Shown: positions 1 through 5,645, counted from the first letter of the stretch. The stretch is DNA of 5,734 nucleotides from Bacillota bacterium (GCA_021781855.1 JAJXWC010000156.1:1-5734), one strand, 5' to 3'. Numbers and translations are program-made. Notes: a model not told the origin generated them from the sequence alone.

Positions 1-1
1 T

Positions 2-94
2 TTGTCTGGAGCAGGAGGTGTGTTTGTAGGAACAAGTGCTTCGGTTTTAGGATTCTCTTTGTTGAGAAAACTTTTACAATTTTTAAAGAAATAA
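2..94 (+). CDS. C-terminal tail of an unidentified protein, probably membrane-anchored (partial)
   Basis: The 5' end lies outside the window. The visible 30 residues are a glycine- and serine-rich hydrophobic stretch (GAGGVFVGTSASVLGFSLL) followed by a basic end (RKLLQFLKK) and TAA at 92-94. A hydrophobic segment plus a positive tail is what the end of a sortase-anchored protein or a C-terminal transmembrane helix looks like. The LPXTG motif that would decide between them would lie upstream of base 1. A terminator follows 33 bp after the stop, so the gene ends its transcription unit. Frame 1 is also open to about base 111 but gives a Cys- and Arg-rich peptide that looks less natural. No family can be assigned. 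Confidence 0.5.
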   Translation: MSGAGGVFVGTSASVLGFSLLRKLLQFLKK

Positions 95-126
95 TCTGAA
101 TTTGTCAGAAAATAATGAAATAGGTT

Positions 127-154
127 AAAAAATCCCAGCTTTTTGGGATTTTTT
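127..154 (+). terminator. Rho-independent terminator of the upstream gene
   Basis: An 11-bp perfect stem, AAAAAATCCCA (127-137) with TGGGATTTTTT (144-154), encloses a 6-nt loop (GCTTTT). The 3' arm is itself a run of six T. The A-run on the 5' side lets it work in reverse too, but no minus-strand gene needs it here. Confidence 0.85.
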
Positions 155-155
155 G

Positions 156-164
156 TGCTAAAAT
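156..164 (+). promoter_or_regulatory. Likely hicD promoter, extended -10
   Basis: TG at 156-157, one base, then TAAAAT (159-164) forms an extended -10 element directly after the terminator. No good -35 sits 17 bp upstream (CAGCTT, inside the terminator hairpin), so recognition would rest on the TGn extension. Start would be near 171, giving a leader of about 100 nt. A weaker alternative is TTGATA (175-180) with AATACT (198-203) at 17-bp spacing, which would shorten the leader to about 60 nt. Confidence 0.45.
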
Positions 165-211
165 ATAAGCATTGTTGATACGGATTTGCTTTGGAAAAAT
201 ACTAATTGGGT

Positions 212-254
212 TTCGAGGGTGAACGAGTATGATTATCACTCGAAGGGTGATAAT
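212..254 (+). promoter_or_regulatory. hicD leader with two mutually exclusive hairpins
   Basis: Conformer A pairs TTCGAG (212-217) with CTCGAA (239-244), then TGA (220-222) with TCA (236-238) across a 2-nt bulge. It buries the GAGGG ribosome site of a short upstream ORF. Conformer B pairs ATTATCAC (232-239) with GTGATAAT (247-254), 8 perfect bp, ending 6 nt before the hicD ribosome site GGAGG (261-265). The two share bases 232-244 and cannot coexist. No U-tract follows either, so control would act on translation or RNA stability rather than termination. The base pairing is visible in the sequence; a regulatory role is inference. Confidence 0.35.
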
Positions 255-279
255 ATTTATGGAGGCTGAAAATGCGTAA
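229..279 (+). CDS. Possible 16-codon leader ORF overlapping the hicD start
   Basis: ATG at 229 is preceded by GAGGG (215-219) at 9-nt spacing. It encodes MIITRRVIIFMEAENA and stops at TAA 277-279, overlapping the hicD ATG (272-274) by 8 nt in another frame. Four of the first nine residues are Ile and one is Val. They include consecutive ATA ATA and the adjacent Arg codons CGA AGG, all usually rare in lactococci. That invites comparison with branched-chain amino acid leader peptides, and HicD acts on branched-chain 2-oxo acids. An ORF this short can arise by chance, so confidence is low. Confidence 0.25.
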   Translation: MIITRRVIIFMEAENA

Positions 280-1186
280 AGTTGGAATTATTGGTGTCGG
301 ACATGTAGGTGCGACAGTGGCATTAGATATTGTTCAAGGCGGTTTTGCTGATGAACTTGTTTTGATTGATAAAAACCGTGAGGTTGCTGAAGCTGAAGTT
401 TTTGATTTATGGGATTCTTTGTCTTTACAAGCGTTTCATGTAAAAATTTATGCAGGGGATTATGCAGATTTGGCGGATGCGGATATTGTGCTTTCGACAT
501 TGGGGCATATTGAGCTGATTAAGCCTGGTGGCGACCGTTTTACTGAGCTTCGTGCGAATATACCGGAAATTACTGAAGTTGCTGAAAAACTCAATTCATC
601 AGCTTTTAACGGAATTTTGATTGCAACAACAAATCCAAATGATGTGATTGTTGACTTGTACTCTAAATTGCTGAATTTGCCCAAAAATCATATTTTGGGA
701 ACGGGAACCTATCTTGATACGGCACGTCTGAAACGGCAAGTTGCAGGTTGTTTGGGCATTGATTCACGTTCTGTTGAGGGATATGCGCTTGGTGAACATG
801 GAAACTCACAGTTTGCAGCTTGGTCAACCGTTCGTATTGGTGGCCGTCCGTTTACAGAGATTGCAGCGGAACGTGGGATTGACCTAGACACGATTGAGGA
901 GAATGCACGGCAAGGTGGCTTTGCTGTATTTAATACGAAACGCTATACTAATGTAGCGATTGCTGCAGCTACCGTTGGGTTGATGAACTTGGTTTTCTCA
1001 GATGCAAAAAATATTGCGATCTGCTCTCACTATGACGAAAAGTTTGGTTCTTACATTTCTACGCCAGCTTTGATTGGGAAAGATGGTGTGGAGCAGTTGA
1101 TTGATTTGCCTTTAACCAAAGATGAGCAACAGAAATTGCAGGCTTCAGCGGATGAAATTCAAGAGAAAATAAAATTGTTTAATTAA
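272..1186 (+). CDS. hicD: L-2-hydroxyisocaproate dehydrogenase (lactate/malate dehydrogenase superfamily)
   Basis: Cytosolic NAD-dependent enzyme that reversibly reduces 2-oxo acids such as 2-oxoisocaproate, from leucine transamination, to L-2-hydroxy acids, reoxidising NADH. The 304 residues match the family length. The N-terminal Rossmann fold shows GVGHVG (8-13) and D33 at the end of the second strand, the usual NAD ribose contact. Visible active-site residues are R89 in GGDRF, N121 in TTNPND, D149 and R152 in YLDTARL, and H176 in LGEHGNS. The GEHGNSQFAAWSTVR and EENARQGGF blocks resemble, from memory, Lactobacillus (Weissella) confusa L-HicDH more than true L-lactate dehydrogenases, which usually read GEHGDS. 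The start is fixed by GGAGG (261-265), 6 nt before ATG. Monocistronic: own promoter and a terminator about 220 nt downstream. A broad-specificity L-LDH paralogue is the main alternative. Confidence 0.88.
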   Translation: MRKVGIIGVGHVGATVALDIVQGGFADELVLIDKNREVAEAEVFDLWDSLSLQAFHVKIYAGDYADLADADIVLSTLGHIELIKPGGDRFTELRANIPEITEVAEKLNSSAFNGILIATTNPNDVIVDLYSKLLNLPKNHILGTGTYLDTARLKRQVAGCLGIDSRSVEGYALGEHGNSQFAAWSTVRIGGRPFTEIAAERGIDLDTIEENARQGGFAVFNTKRYTNVAIAAATVGLMNLVFSDAKNIAICSHYDEKFGSYISTPALIGKDGVEQLIDLPLTKDEQQKLQASADEIQEKIKLFN

Positions 1187-1291
1187 AGCGATTGCTACAT
1201 CAGTGAGTGTTTCTTTTCCATTTGCAGATATCAGGATGTCATCTAATATTTGCAGTAAGTTAGTAAAAGGTTTGTCTTTCGTGGTGTGCTG
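1145..1291 (-). pseudogene. Possible remnant of a minus-strand gene, unidentified
   Basis: On the minus strand, 48 codons stay open between a stop at 1294-1292 and TGA at 1147-1145. The part outside hicD reads like real protein: KDKPFTNLLQILDDI, then LISANGKETLTDVAIALIK, alternating helix-type leucine/isoleucine with charged residues. There is no ATG and no ribosome site, and the last 13 codons run into the hicD 3' end in antisense. It could be the end of a decayed gene whose upstream part was lost or shifted in frame (a short ATG frame lies just upstream in another phase), or chance. I recognise no family. Confidence 0.22.
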
Positions 1292-1353
1292 TTAAGGTTA
1301 CGGATAAAGAGCGCAAAGCTCCCGTCATTCGTAGTAGCGAAGCTGCGGAGAGG

Positions 1354-1368
1354 GCAAGCACTTGCTAG
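1354..1368 (-). repeat. Copy 1 of a palindromic intergenic repeat
   Basis: The 15 bases here are the exact reverse complement of 5710-5724 (CTAGCAAGTGCTTGC). With the flanking TTAAY the match reaches 19 of 20. The core GCAAG-N2-CTTGC is self-complementary. Both copies lie between genes and beyond gene ends, as expected for small dispersed repeats. Confidence 0.5.
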
Positions 1369-1406
1369 ATTAAGCTGAGATGAATTTGATAGATTTATCA
1401 AAACAT

Positions 1407-1441
1407 AAAAACGCTTTTGACGGTTGGTCAGAAGCGTTTTT
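1407..1441. terminator. Bidirectional Rho-independent terminator between hicD and glnPQ
   Basis: A 15-bp stem, 1407-1421 with 1427-1441, contains one G-U pair (1417/1431) and closes a GGTTG loop. The arms start AAAAACGC and end GCGTTTTT, so both strands have a T-run: TTTTTAATA reading right and TTTTTATGTTTT reading left. It fits the end of hicD, 221 nt upstream, and of glnPQ, 154 nt away on the other strand. Confidence 0.85.
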
Positions 1442-1594
1442 AATATAGTGTCTATTCTCGCTAGAATGCTCTAAAAAACTTGGTTGGAATAGTAAGCCTA
1501 TGCTTTCGTTCTACTTCCGCCTTAGTGCTAAAGCGAGATGGTGAGCAGACATCTGTGAAGGAGAAAGAATCTCCATAATACGAAGTAATCGGGT

Positions 1595-2338
1595 TTATGC
1601 ATTCAAAACTTTTGATAAAAAATCTTGCAGCCGCGGATGTTTGGGATGGTCAAAGAGTTCTTCTGGAGTTCCGTCCTCAAGGATGACGCCTCCGTCAGTG
1701 AAAATAACGCGATTAGCAACCTTGCGCGCGAAGCCCATTTCATGCGTGACGATGAGCATTGTCATACCATCATCGGCGATACGACGCATGAGGTCAAGGA
1801 CATCCCCAACCATTTCGGGGTCAAGCGCTGAAGTTGGCTCGTCAAATAGCATGACATCTGGGTCCATTGCCAATGCACGCGCAATGGCCGCCCGTTGTTT
1901 TTGACCGCCTGAAAGCATTTCGGGCATCGCATCTTTCTTATCAAGCAGGCCAACGGCTTCAAGCAAATGCAAGGCTTTAGCTTCGGCATCAGCTTTACTC
2001 AATTTTTTGAGTGCAAGTGGTGCATAAAGTATATTTTGAAAAACAGTCATGTTAGGAAACAGATTGAATTGTTGGAACACCATACCAATATTTTGACGAA
2101 CGAGATTGATATTTGTGTTTTTATCTGTCAAATTATAACCGTCAATGATGACATCACCGGATGTAGCACGCTCAAGTCCATTTAAAGTACGGAGAAATGT
2201 TGATTTTCCTGAACCTGAAGGACCGATGATACAAACGACATCGCCCTTATTGAATTTTGTTGTAATCCCTTTGAGCACTTCATTTTTGCCGTAGGCTTTG
2301 TGAAGATTAGTAACTTCGATTTGTGTGTTAATTCCCAT
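1595..2338 (-). CDS. glnQ: Glutamine/amino-acid ABC transporter ATP-binding protein
   Basis: ATPase subunit that works as a dimer on the cytoplasmic face of the GlnP permease and powers amino acid uptake. The 247 residues are typical of polar amino acid importer ATPases. All motifs are intact: Walker A GPSGSGKST (39-47), Q-loop Q89 in VFQQFNLFP, signature LSGGQ (142-146), Walker B VMLFDEP with D166 and catalytic E167, D-loop SALD (170-173), and H-loop H199 in VTHEMGFA. The HEMGFAR and PEELFDHP stretches are typical of the GlnQ/HisP group. The ATG is 14 bp after the glnP stop, with AGGAG (2352-2348) 9 nt upstream, so it is co-transcribed with glnP and has no separate promoter that I can see. 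There is no C-terminal regulatory domain. Confidence 0.95.
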   Translation of the reverse strand: MGINTQIEVTNLHKAYGKNEVLKGITTKFNKGDVVCIIGPSGSGKSTFLRTLNGLERATSGDVIIDGYNLTDKNTNINLVRQNIGMVFQQFNLFPNMTVFQNILYAPLALKKLSKADAEAKALHLLEAVGLLDKKDAMPEMLSGGQKQRAAIARALAMDPDVMLFDEPTSALDPEMVGDVLDLMRRIADDGMTMLIVTHEMGFARKVANRVIFTDGGVILEDGTPEELFDHPKHPRLQDFLSKVLNA

Positions 2339-2352
2339 TTGTTCACGCTCCT

Positions 2353-4500
2353 TTACTTAAATTTCTTTTCAACACGACGGGCAATCCACATGATAAGTAA
2401 AAGTACAATCATATAAACTAAGCCAATCAAGCCGTAAACACGGAAGGCCTGAAGATTACGTGCAACAATGATTTGTCCAGTCAAGAGAAGTTCAGCAAGT
2501 CCAATGACAGAAACCAGAGTCGTATCTTTCAAGGTAATGACGAATTGGTTAATTAAGCTTGGAATCGTGATTTTTACAGCTTGCGGCAAGATGACACGAC
2601 GCATTGTCGTCAGATAAGGAATACCGAGAGAGCGACTAGCTTCCATTTGTCCAAGCGGTACGGCTTTTATCCCGCCACGCACGATTTCGGAAATGTAGGA
2701 AGATTCATTGAGCGTCAAACAAATTACACCTGCTGTAAATTCACCCATTGGTGATTGATGACCTGTAATCATTTGAAGCAGATTAGGCACACCATAAAAG
2801 ACGAAAATGGTCAGCACTAAAAGTGGGATTGAACGATTTAAATCAACATAAACACGAGCTACGCCACGTAAAACAATATTTGGTGAGGAAGCAAACAAAC
2901 CAAAGATAATCCCGACAATCAAGGCAAGAACAAACGAAATAATCGCCAATTCCATAGTGACTGCAAGTCCTTGAAGAATTTGTTGCCAGTTGTTATGAAT
3001 GATGCCTCCCATTGTATTTTCAGGAACACTGTTAGTCCCTTGATTACTTGTGCCGCCTGCTAAATATTTATCAACAATCTTTTGATATTGTCCGTTGGCG
3101 CGCAGTGTGGCAAGTCCCTGATTAAACATCTGAATAAGTTCGGGATTTTGTCCTTTTTTAACGGCAAAACCATATTGACCGTCAGGAATTGGGGCAAACG
3201 GTGTTTTCATTTGCTGCCCTTGAGCAATCGCATATTTGATGACAGGCTCATCGTCCATGACAGCTACAACAGCACCATTTCCTAGAGAAGCGTACATTGA
3301 GGTGGCATCAGAAAAGGCCTTGACCGTAAAACCATACTTTTTCGCGTTTGCGGTCAAATAATCATACGAAGCCGTCCCGTTTTTTGCTCCGAGTACTTTG
3401 CCTTTAAGGTCTGCCCAGGATTTGATTGAAGTATCTGTTTTTTCAATAGCAACCGTCAAATTTGATGAATAATAAGGATTTGAAAAATCAAAAACGGATT
3501 GACGAGCAGTCGTGATGGACATACCAGACATCATTGCATCCGATTGACCAGATTGAGTGGCGTTGAGTGCAGCAGCGAAGCCGATGAAATTCCATTTGAT
3601 TTTGAAACCTTCTTGTTTGGCAATCGCATTGAGCAAATCAACGTCAATTCCTGTGAATTGTTTATTGGTATCTTGAAATTCAAAAGGCGCAAAACTATTG
3701 TCGGAAGCAATCGTATAAACTGCTTTTTTGGGCTTGATTTTGGTTGTAGAAACCGTATATTTGGCAAGGATTTTATCATAGTCGCCGTTTGCTTTCATCT
3801 CAGCCAGCGCTTTGTTAAATCCAGTGACAAGATTGGCATTTTTACCTTTCATGACGGCAAAACCATAGCCACCAGGCAAACTTATTGATGGCAGATTAAT
3901 CGCTAAATCTTGTCCTTGCTGAATCGCATAAGAAATGACAGGAACTTCGTCCATTGCGCCAGCGATATTTCCTGAGGCAAGTGCGGCAAACATATGCGTT
4001 CCGTCAGAATAGGTCTTGATGGTGTAACCGTATTTGCTTTGATTTTCTTGCAGCCAAGTCTGGGCTGCTGTTCCATTTTTAGCACCAATCGCTTTGCCTT
4101 TGAGCTGACTGTATGAAGTTAGCTTATTTTCTTTAGTCGTAGCAATCGTAAGTGCTGAAGTATAATAAGGCGTTGAAAAATCAAATGTTTTTTTGCGTTC
4201 GTCAGTAATTGACATTCCTGCAATCACACCATTTGCCTGTCCGCTTTGCAAATCCTGCACAGCAGCATCAAAGCCCGGGTAGCTCATTTCTAGCTTCCAA
4301 CCGTTGATTTTAGCGACTTCTTGCATGATGTCAACATCAATTCCAGTCCATTGCTTATTTGTATCCTGAAACTCAAACGGTGCGTAAGCATTGTCGCTTG
4401 CAATTTTCACAGTTGTCTGTGCTGCGGCTTTTCCCGGCATGATGGACAAGCCAGTGAATACGGCTAGTGTCATAGCCAAAGATAGAAAAAATTTTTTCAT
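2353..4500 (-). CDS. glnP: Glutamine ABC transporter, two substrate-binding domains fused to the permease
   Basis: Membrane subunit of the GlnPQ importer for glutamine, and in characterised lactococcal homologues also glutamate and asparagine. The 715 residues comprise a signal sequence (1-27, MKKFF, hydrophobic core, AAA before Q28), substrate-binding domain 1 (about 31-250), domain 2 (about 261-480), a Ser/Asn/Gly-rich linker (481-500), and a permease domain (about 505-708). The linker length suits the external position of the binding domains. The permease has the EAA loop EASRSLG...ILP (620-639), which docks on GlnQ. Both domains carry the type-3 family pattern: ASDN.(A/F)APFEFQDTNKQ, GIDVD, GMSIT, FDFS.PYY, LKGK..GAKNGTA, MD(E/D). 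Acidic pairs D184/E185 and D416/D417 sit in the second lobe where L. lactis ligand residues are reported (recollection). As GlnP works as a dimer, four binding domains serve each transporter. Start supported by GGGGG (4510-4506), 5 nt before ATG. Confidence 0.96.
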   Translation of the reverse strand: MKKFFLSLAMTLAVFTGLSIMPGKAAAQTTVKIASDNAYAPFEFQDTNKQWTGIDVDIMQEVAKINGWKLEMSYPGFDAAVQDLQSGQANGVIAGMSITDERKKTFDFSTPYYTSALTIATTKENKLTSYSQLKGKAIGAKNGTAAQTWLQENQSKYGYTIKTYSDGTHMFAALASGNIAGAMDEVPVISYAIQQGQDLAINLPSISLPGGYGFAVMKGKNANLVTGFNKALAEMKANGDYDKILAKYTVSTTKIKPKKAVYTIASDNSFAPFEFQDTNKQFTGIDVDLLNAIAKQEGFKIKWNFIGFAAALNATQSGQSDAMMSGMSITTARQSVFDFSNPYYSSNLTVAIEKTDTSIKSWADLKGKVLGAKNGTASYDYLTANAKKYGFTVKAFSDATSMYASLGNGAVVAVMDDEPVIKYAIAQGQQMKTPFAPIPDGQYGFAVKKGQNPELIQMFNQGLATLRANGQYQKIVDKYLAGGTSNQGTNSVPENTMGGIIHNNWQQILQGLAVTMELAIISFVLALIVGIIFGLFASSPNIVLRGVARVYVDLNRSIPLLVLTIFVFYGVPNLLQMITGHQSPMGEFTAGVICLTLNESSYISEIVRGGIKAVPLGQMEASRSLGIPYLTTMRRVILPQAVKITIPSLINQFVITLKDTTLVSVIGLAELLLTGQIIVARNLQAFRVYGLIGLVYMIVLLLIMWIARRVEKKFK
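3061..4410 (-). repeat. Tandem substrate-binding domain duplication inside glnP
   Basis: Domain 1 is encoded by about 4410-3751 and domain 2 by about 3720-3061, joined by a short lysine-rich linker (TTKIKPKKA). The copies align over their whole length with long identical blocks (APFEFQDTNKQ, TGIDVD, GAKNGTA, YGFAV). They differ where specificity is expected: YPGFDAAVQ against FIGFAAALN, and MDEVPVI against MDDEPVI. This is an old protein-level duplication also known in lactococcal and streptococcal GlnP, not a recent DNA repeat. Confidence 0.85.
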
Positions 4501-4509
4501 ATCTTCCCC

Positions 4510-4527
4510 CTAATCTATCTAATCTAT
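4510..4527 (-). repeat. Perfect 9-bp tandem repeat in the glnP leader
   Basis: CTAATCTAT occurs twice head to tail (4510-4518, 4519-4527). It fills the span between the inferred start point (about 4528) and the G-rich ribosome site, so the mRNA would begin with two copies of AUAGAUUAG. Confidence 0.7.
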
Positions 4528-4534
4528 TGGAAAT

Positions 4535-4563
4535 ATTATATCATAAATCAACCTTAATGCCAA
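4535..4563 (-). promoter_or_regulatory. glnPQ promoter
   Basis: On the minus strand, TTGGCA (4563-4558), exactly 17 bp, then TATAAT (4540-4535), with an extended TGA before the -10 (4543-4541). This is close to the ideal housekeeping promoter. Start near 4528 gives a leader of about 28 nt. Confidence 0.85.
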
Positions 4564-4570
4564 GTGCTCA

Positions 4571-4587
4571 TGTAACATCATCTAACA
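4571..4587 (-). promoter_or_regulatory. GlnR operator upstream of the glnPQ -35
   Basis: TGTAA-CATCATC-TAACA matches the GlnR consensus TGTNA-N7-TNACA at every fixed position. The flanking A4570 and T4588 extend it to an ATGTWA inverted repeat. It lies 7 bp upstream of the -35 element. GlnR represses nitrogen-assimilation genes, including glutamine transporters, in lactococci and streptococci when glutamine is plentiful; that it acts here is inference. Confidence 0.75.
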
Positions 4588-4594
4588 TCAAGAA

Positions 4595-4609
4595 AAATTT
4601 GATAAAATT
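4595..4609. promoter_or_regulatory. CodY-like box upstream of glnPQ
   Basis: AAATTTGATAAAATT matches 12 of 15 positions of the lactococcal CodY consensus AATTTTCWGAAAATT (mismatches at 3, 7 and 9). It lies 7 bp beyond the GlnR box. The region is AT-rich, so chance matches are easy and the central C and G are both absent. Confidence 0.35.
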
Positions 4610-4624
4610 TGTAAATTGTATAAT
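4599..4624 (+). promoter_or_regulatory. Weak candidate rightward promoter
   Basis: A perfect TATAAT (4619-4624) follows TTGATA (4599-4604), but only 14 bp separate them and there is no TGn extension. If active, it would transcribe the structured stretch toward dedA and be divergent from glnP, with its -35 inside the CodY-like box. Confidence 0.25.
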
Positions 4625-4640
4625 AAATTTAACACATTTT

Positions 4641-4913
4641 CGGTGATTTTTCAAGAAAGCGAGATATCTTGAAGCTTCAAAATGAAGCAGAGCATTATTT
4701 AGTGGGAGTTGAAGCTCTCATTAATTTGGTCGAGCGGAATTCGAAGTTCACCATTGCAACTAGCCACGTTAGTGGCGGAGCGAGCGTCGGCGGTTTAGCA
4801 GTATGCACCGCTGAGATAAATTCCATCCAAATTGGACTGATTGGAACGAGATAAAGCAAATGTGATGTATCTTTCGGAGTGAAAGATACTTTGAGCAATT
4901 AAGCAGTATCAGG
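4641..4913. other. Structured intergenic stretch between glnP and dedA, function unknown
   Basis: Six stem-loops lie in a row: TTCAAG/CTTGAA (4650-4655/4668-4673), AATGA+GAGC with GCTC+TCATT (4681-4722, 4-nt bulge), GCCAC/GTGGC with a GTTA loop (4763-4776), an 8-bp stem with an inner GCA/TGC (4787-4814), TTCCA/TGGAA (4821-4846), and a 9-bp stem (4867-4889). By hand count, 4741-4810 is about 57% GC, well above the flanks. The reading frames on both strands (4669-4854 +, 4898-4695 -) lack ribosome sites and recognisable content. No T-run marks an end. A small RNA, a long dedA leader or a decayed mobile repeat are all possible. Confidence 0.4.
4867..4889. other. 9-bp perfect hairpin upstream of the dedA promoter
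   Basis: GTATCTTTC (4867-4875) pairs perfectly with GAAAGATAC (4881-4889) around GGAGT. No T-run follows on either strand, so it is not a standard terminator. It ends 24 bp before the dedA -35. Confidence 0.6.
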
Positions 4914-4942
4914 TTGTCAAAATTAGCTTTTTAGTGTAAAAT
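4914..4942 (+). promoter_or_regulatory. dedA promoter
   Basis: TTGTCA (4914-4919), 17 bp, TAAAAT (4937-4942). Start would be near 4949, leaving a leader of about 40 nt. A second TAAAAT (4963-4968) has only a poorly spaced -35. Confidence 0.7.
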
Positions 4943-4950
4943 TGAACAAG

Positions 4951-4962
4951 CAGTAATTACTG
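4951..4962. promoter_or_regulatory. Palindrome at the start of dedA transcription, possible operator
   Basis: CAGTAATTACTG is a perfect 12-bp palindrome placed about +3 to +14 from the inferred dedA start, where a bound repressor would block initiation. I cannot name a regulator that recognises it. Confidence 0.35.
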
Positions 4963-4988
4963 TAAAATATAAGAAAACTAGGTTAATC

Positions 4989-5645
4989 ATGTTTACTACA
5001 CTTTCGATTTTTGGCTTTTTTAATGACTGGATTTCTCATTTTTTGAGTGTTCCGGGTGCACACATTTGGGTTTATGTTTTGCTTGGTGCGATTATTTTTA
5101 TTGAGACAGGGATTGTGATTTTTCCTTTTCTGCCTGGTGATTCAATTCTCTTTTTTGTTGGCTCAATGGCGGCGCTTTATCCTGGAAAATTATCGCTTTG
5201 GCTTCTGATTTTACTCATGGGTTTGATTGCATTTGCAGCGAATGTTGTGAATTTCGAGATTGGGCGGCGATTTGGAGATGTTATTCCGCAGCACCCATGG
5301 CTTAGTCGATTTTTAAAACCAGAATACATGGATGAGGCGCATCAATTCTTTAAAAAATGGGGTTCATGGGCGATTTTCCTCGGTCGTTTCATGCCAATCA
5401 TCAGAACAATCGTACCTTTTACTGCCGGTGCTGGAAAAATGCCACATAAGAAATTCTTGTTTTTCAATTTCTTAGGCGGTTTTGCATGGGTAATTGTGGC
5501 TTTAGGTGCAGGCTTTCTGTTTGGGCAGGTGCCATTTATCAAGAAGAATTTTGAGCTAGTCATGATTGCGATTGTGATTGTGTCACTTTTGCCAGCGATT
5601 ATCGGATTTGCCAAGCGTTTTTTCTCTGGACGTAAAGCTGTATAA
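4989..5645 (+). CDS. DedA-family (VTT domain) integral membrane protein
   Basis: Multi-pass membrane protein of the DedA/SNARE-associated (VTT) family; several members have been linked to recycling undecaprenyl phosphate or other envelope lipids across the membrane. The 218 residues are full length. Hydrophobic segments lie at about 25-47, 52-62, 69-87, 126-147, 156-179 and 189-207. Conserved features: E39 and D51 in FIETGIV.FPFLPGDS, N88 and E90 in NFEIGRRFG, the amphipathic GRFMPIIRT with R133 and R139, and the FTAGAGKM turn (144-151). E39, D51 and the two arginines match residues essential in E. coli DedA relatives, so the protein looks functional. ATG follows a weak AGG (4980-4982) by 6 nt. 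It is a single-gene unit with its own promoter and terminator. The exact substrate cannot be read from sequence. Confidence 0.9.
   Translation: MFTTLSIFGFFNDWISHFLSVPGAHIWVYVLLGAIIFIETGIVIFPFLPGDSILFFVGSMAALYPGKLSLWLLILLMGLIAFAANVVNFEIGRRFGDVIPQHPWLSRFLKPEYMDEAHQFFKKWGSWAIFLGRFMPIIRTIVPFTAGAGKMPHKKFLFFNFLGGFAWVIVALGAGFLFGQVPFIKKNFELVMIAIVIVSLLPAIIGFAKRFFSGRKAV

Larger units (their letters stand above)
1187..1594. other. 408-nt gap between the convergent hicD and glnQ genes
   Basis: No convincing gene. Contents from left to right: the possible minus-strand coding remnant (to 1291), small hairpins such as GAGC/GCTC around 1310-1320, a copy of a palindromic repeat (1354-1368), and the shared terminator (1407-1441). 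Between 1442 and 1594, the 3' untranslated region of glnPQ on the minus strand holds three weak hairpins: an 8-bp stem with one mismatch at about 1518-1535 (CTTAG tg CTAAA core), CAGA ca TCTG (about 1545-1554), and GGAGA aagaa TCTCC (1560-1574). None has a T-run, so none is an obvious terminator. Confidence 0.6.

Noticed and set aside
216..227. AGGGTGAACGAG resembles the T-box core AGGGTGGNACCGCG
   Set aside because: Several core positions differ, the leader is only about 100 nt, and there is no specifier stem, antiterminator or terminator before hicD.
1511..1576. 21-codon ATG frame on the minus strand downstream of glnQ (MEILSPSQ...)
   Set aside because: No ribosome site, and it is built from small hairpin sequences in the 3' untranslated region.
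3499..3888. 129-codon plus-strand frame opposite glnP
   Set aside because: It lies wholly antisense to the well-supported binding-domain coding sequence, with unnatural composition and no ribosome site.
2353..4500. Possible assembly artefact or novel gene fusion creating a permease with two binding domains
   Set aside because: This architecture is the known GlnP arrangement in lactococci and streptococci, and the two domains have clearly diverged.
4867..4889. 9-bp hairpin as a terminator
   Set aside because: No T-run follows the stem on either strand.
4669..4898. Short frames on both strands (TTG start 4669-4854 +; ATG start 4898-4695 -)
   Set aside because: No ribosome site, unnatural composition, mutual overlap, and they lie in a hairpin-rich stretch; better explained as chance frames in structured DNA.
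4641..4913. Known riboswitch (T-box, yybP-ykoY, c-di-AMP, preQ1) or housekeeping RNA (RNase P, tmRNA, 6S)
   Set aside because: None of their conserved core sequences could be found by eye on either strand; a covariance-model search would be needed to exclude divergent forms.
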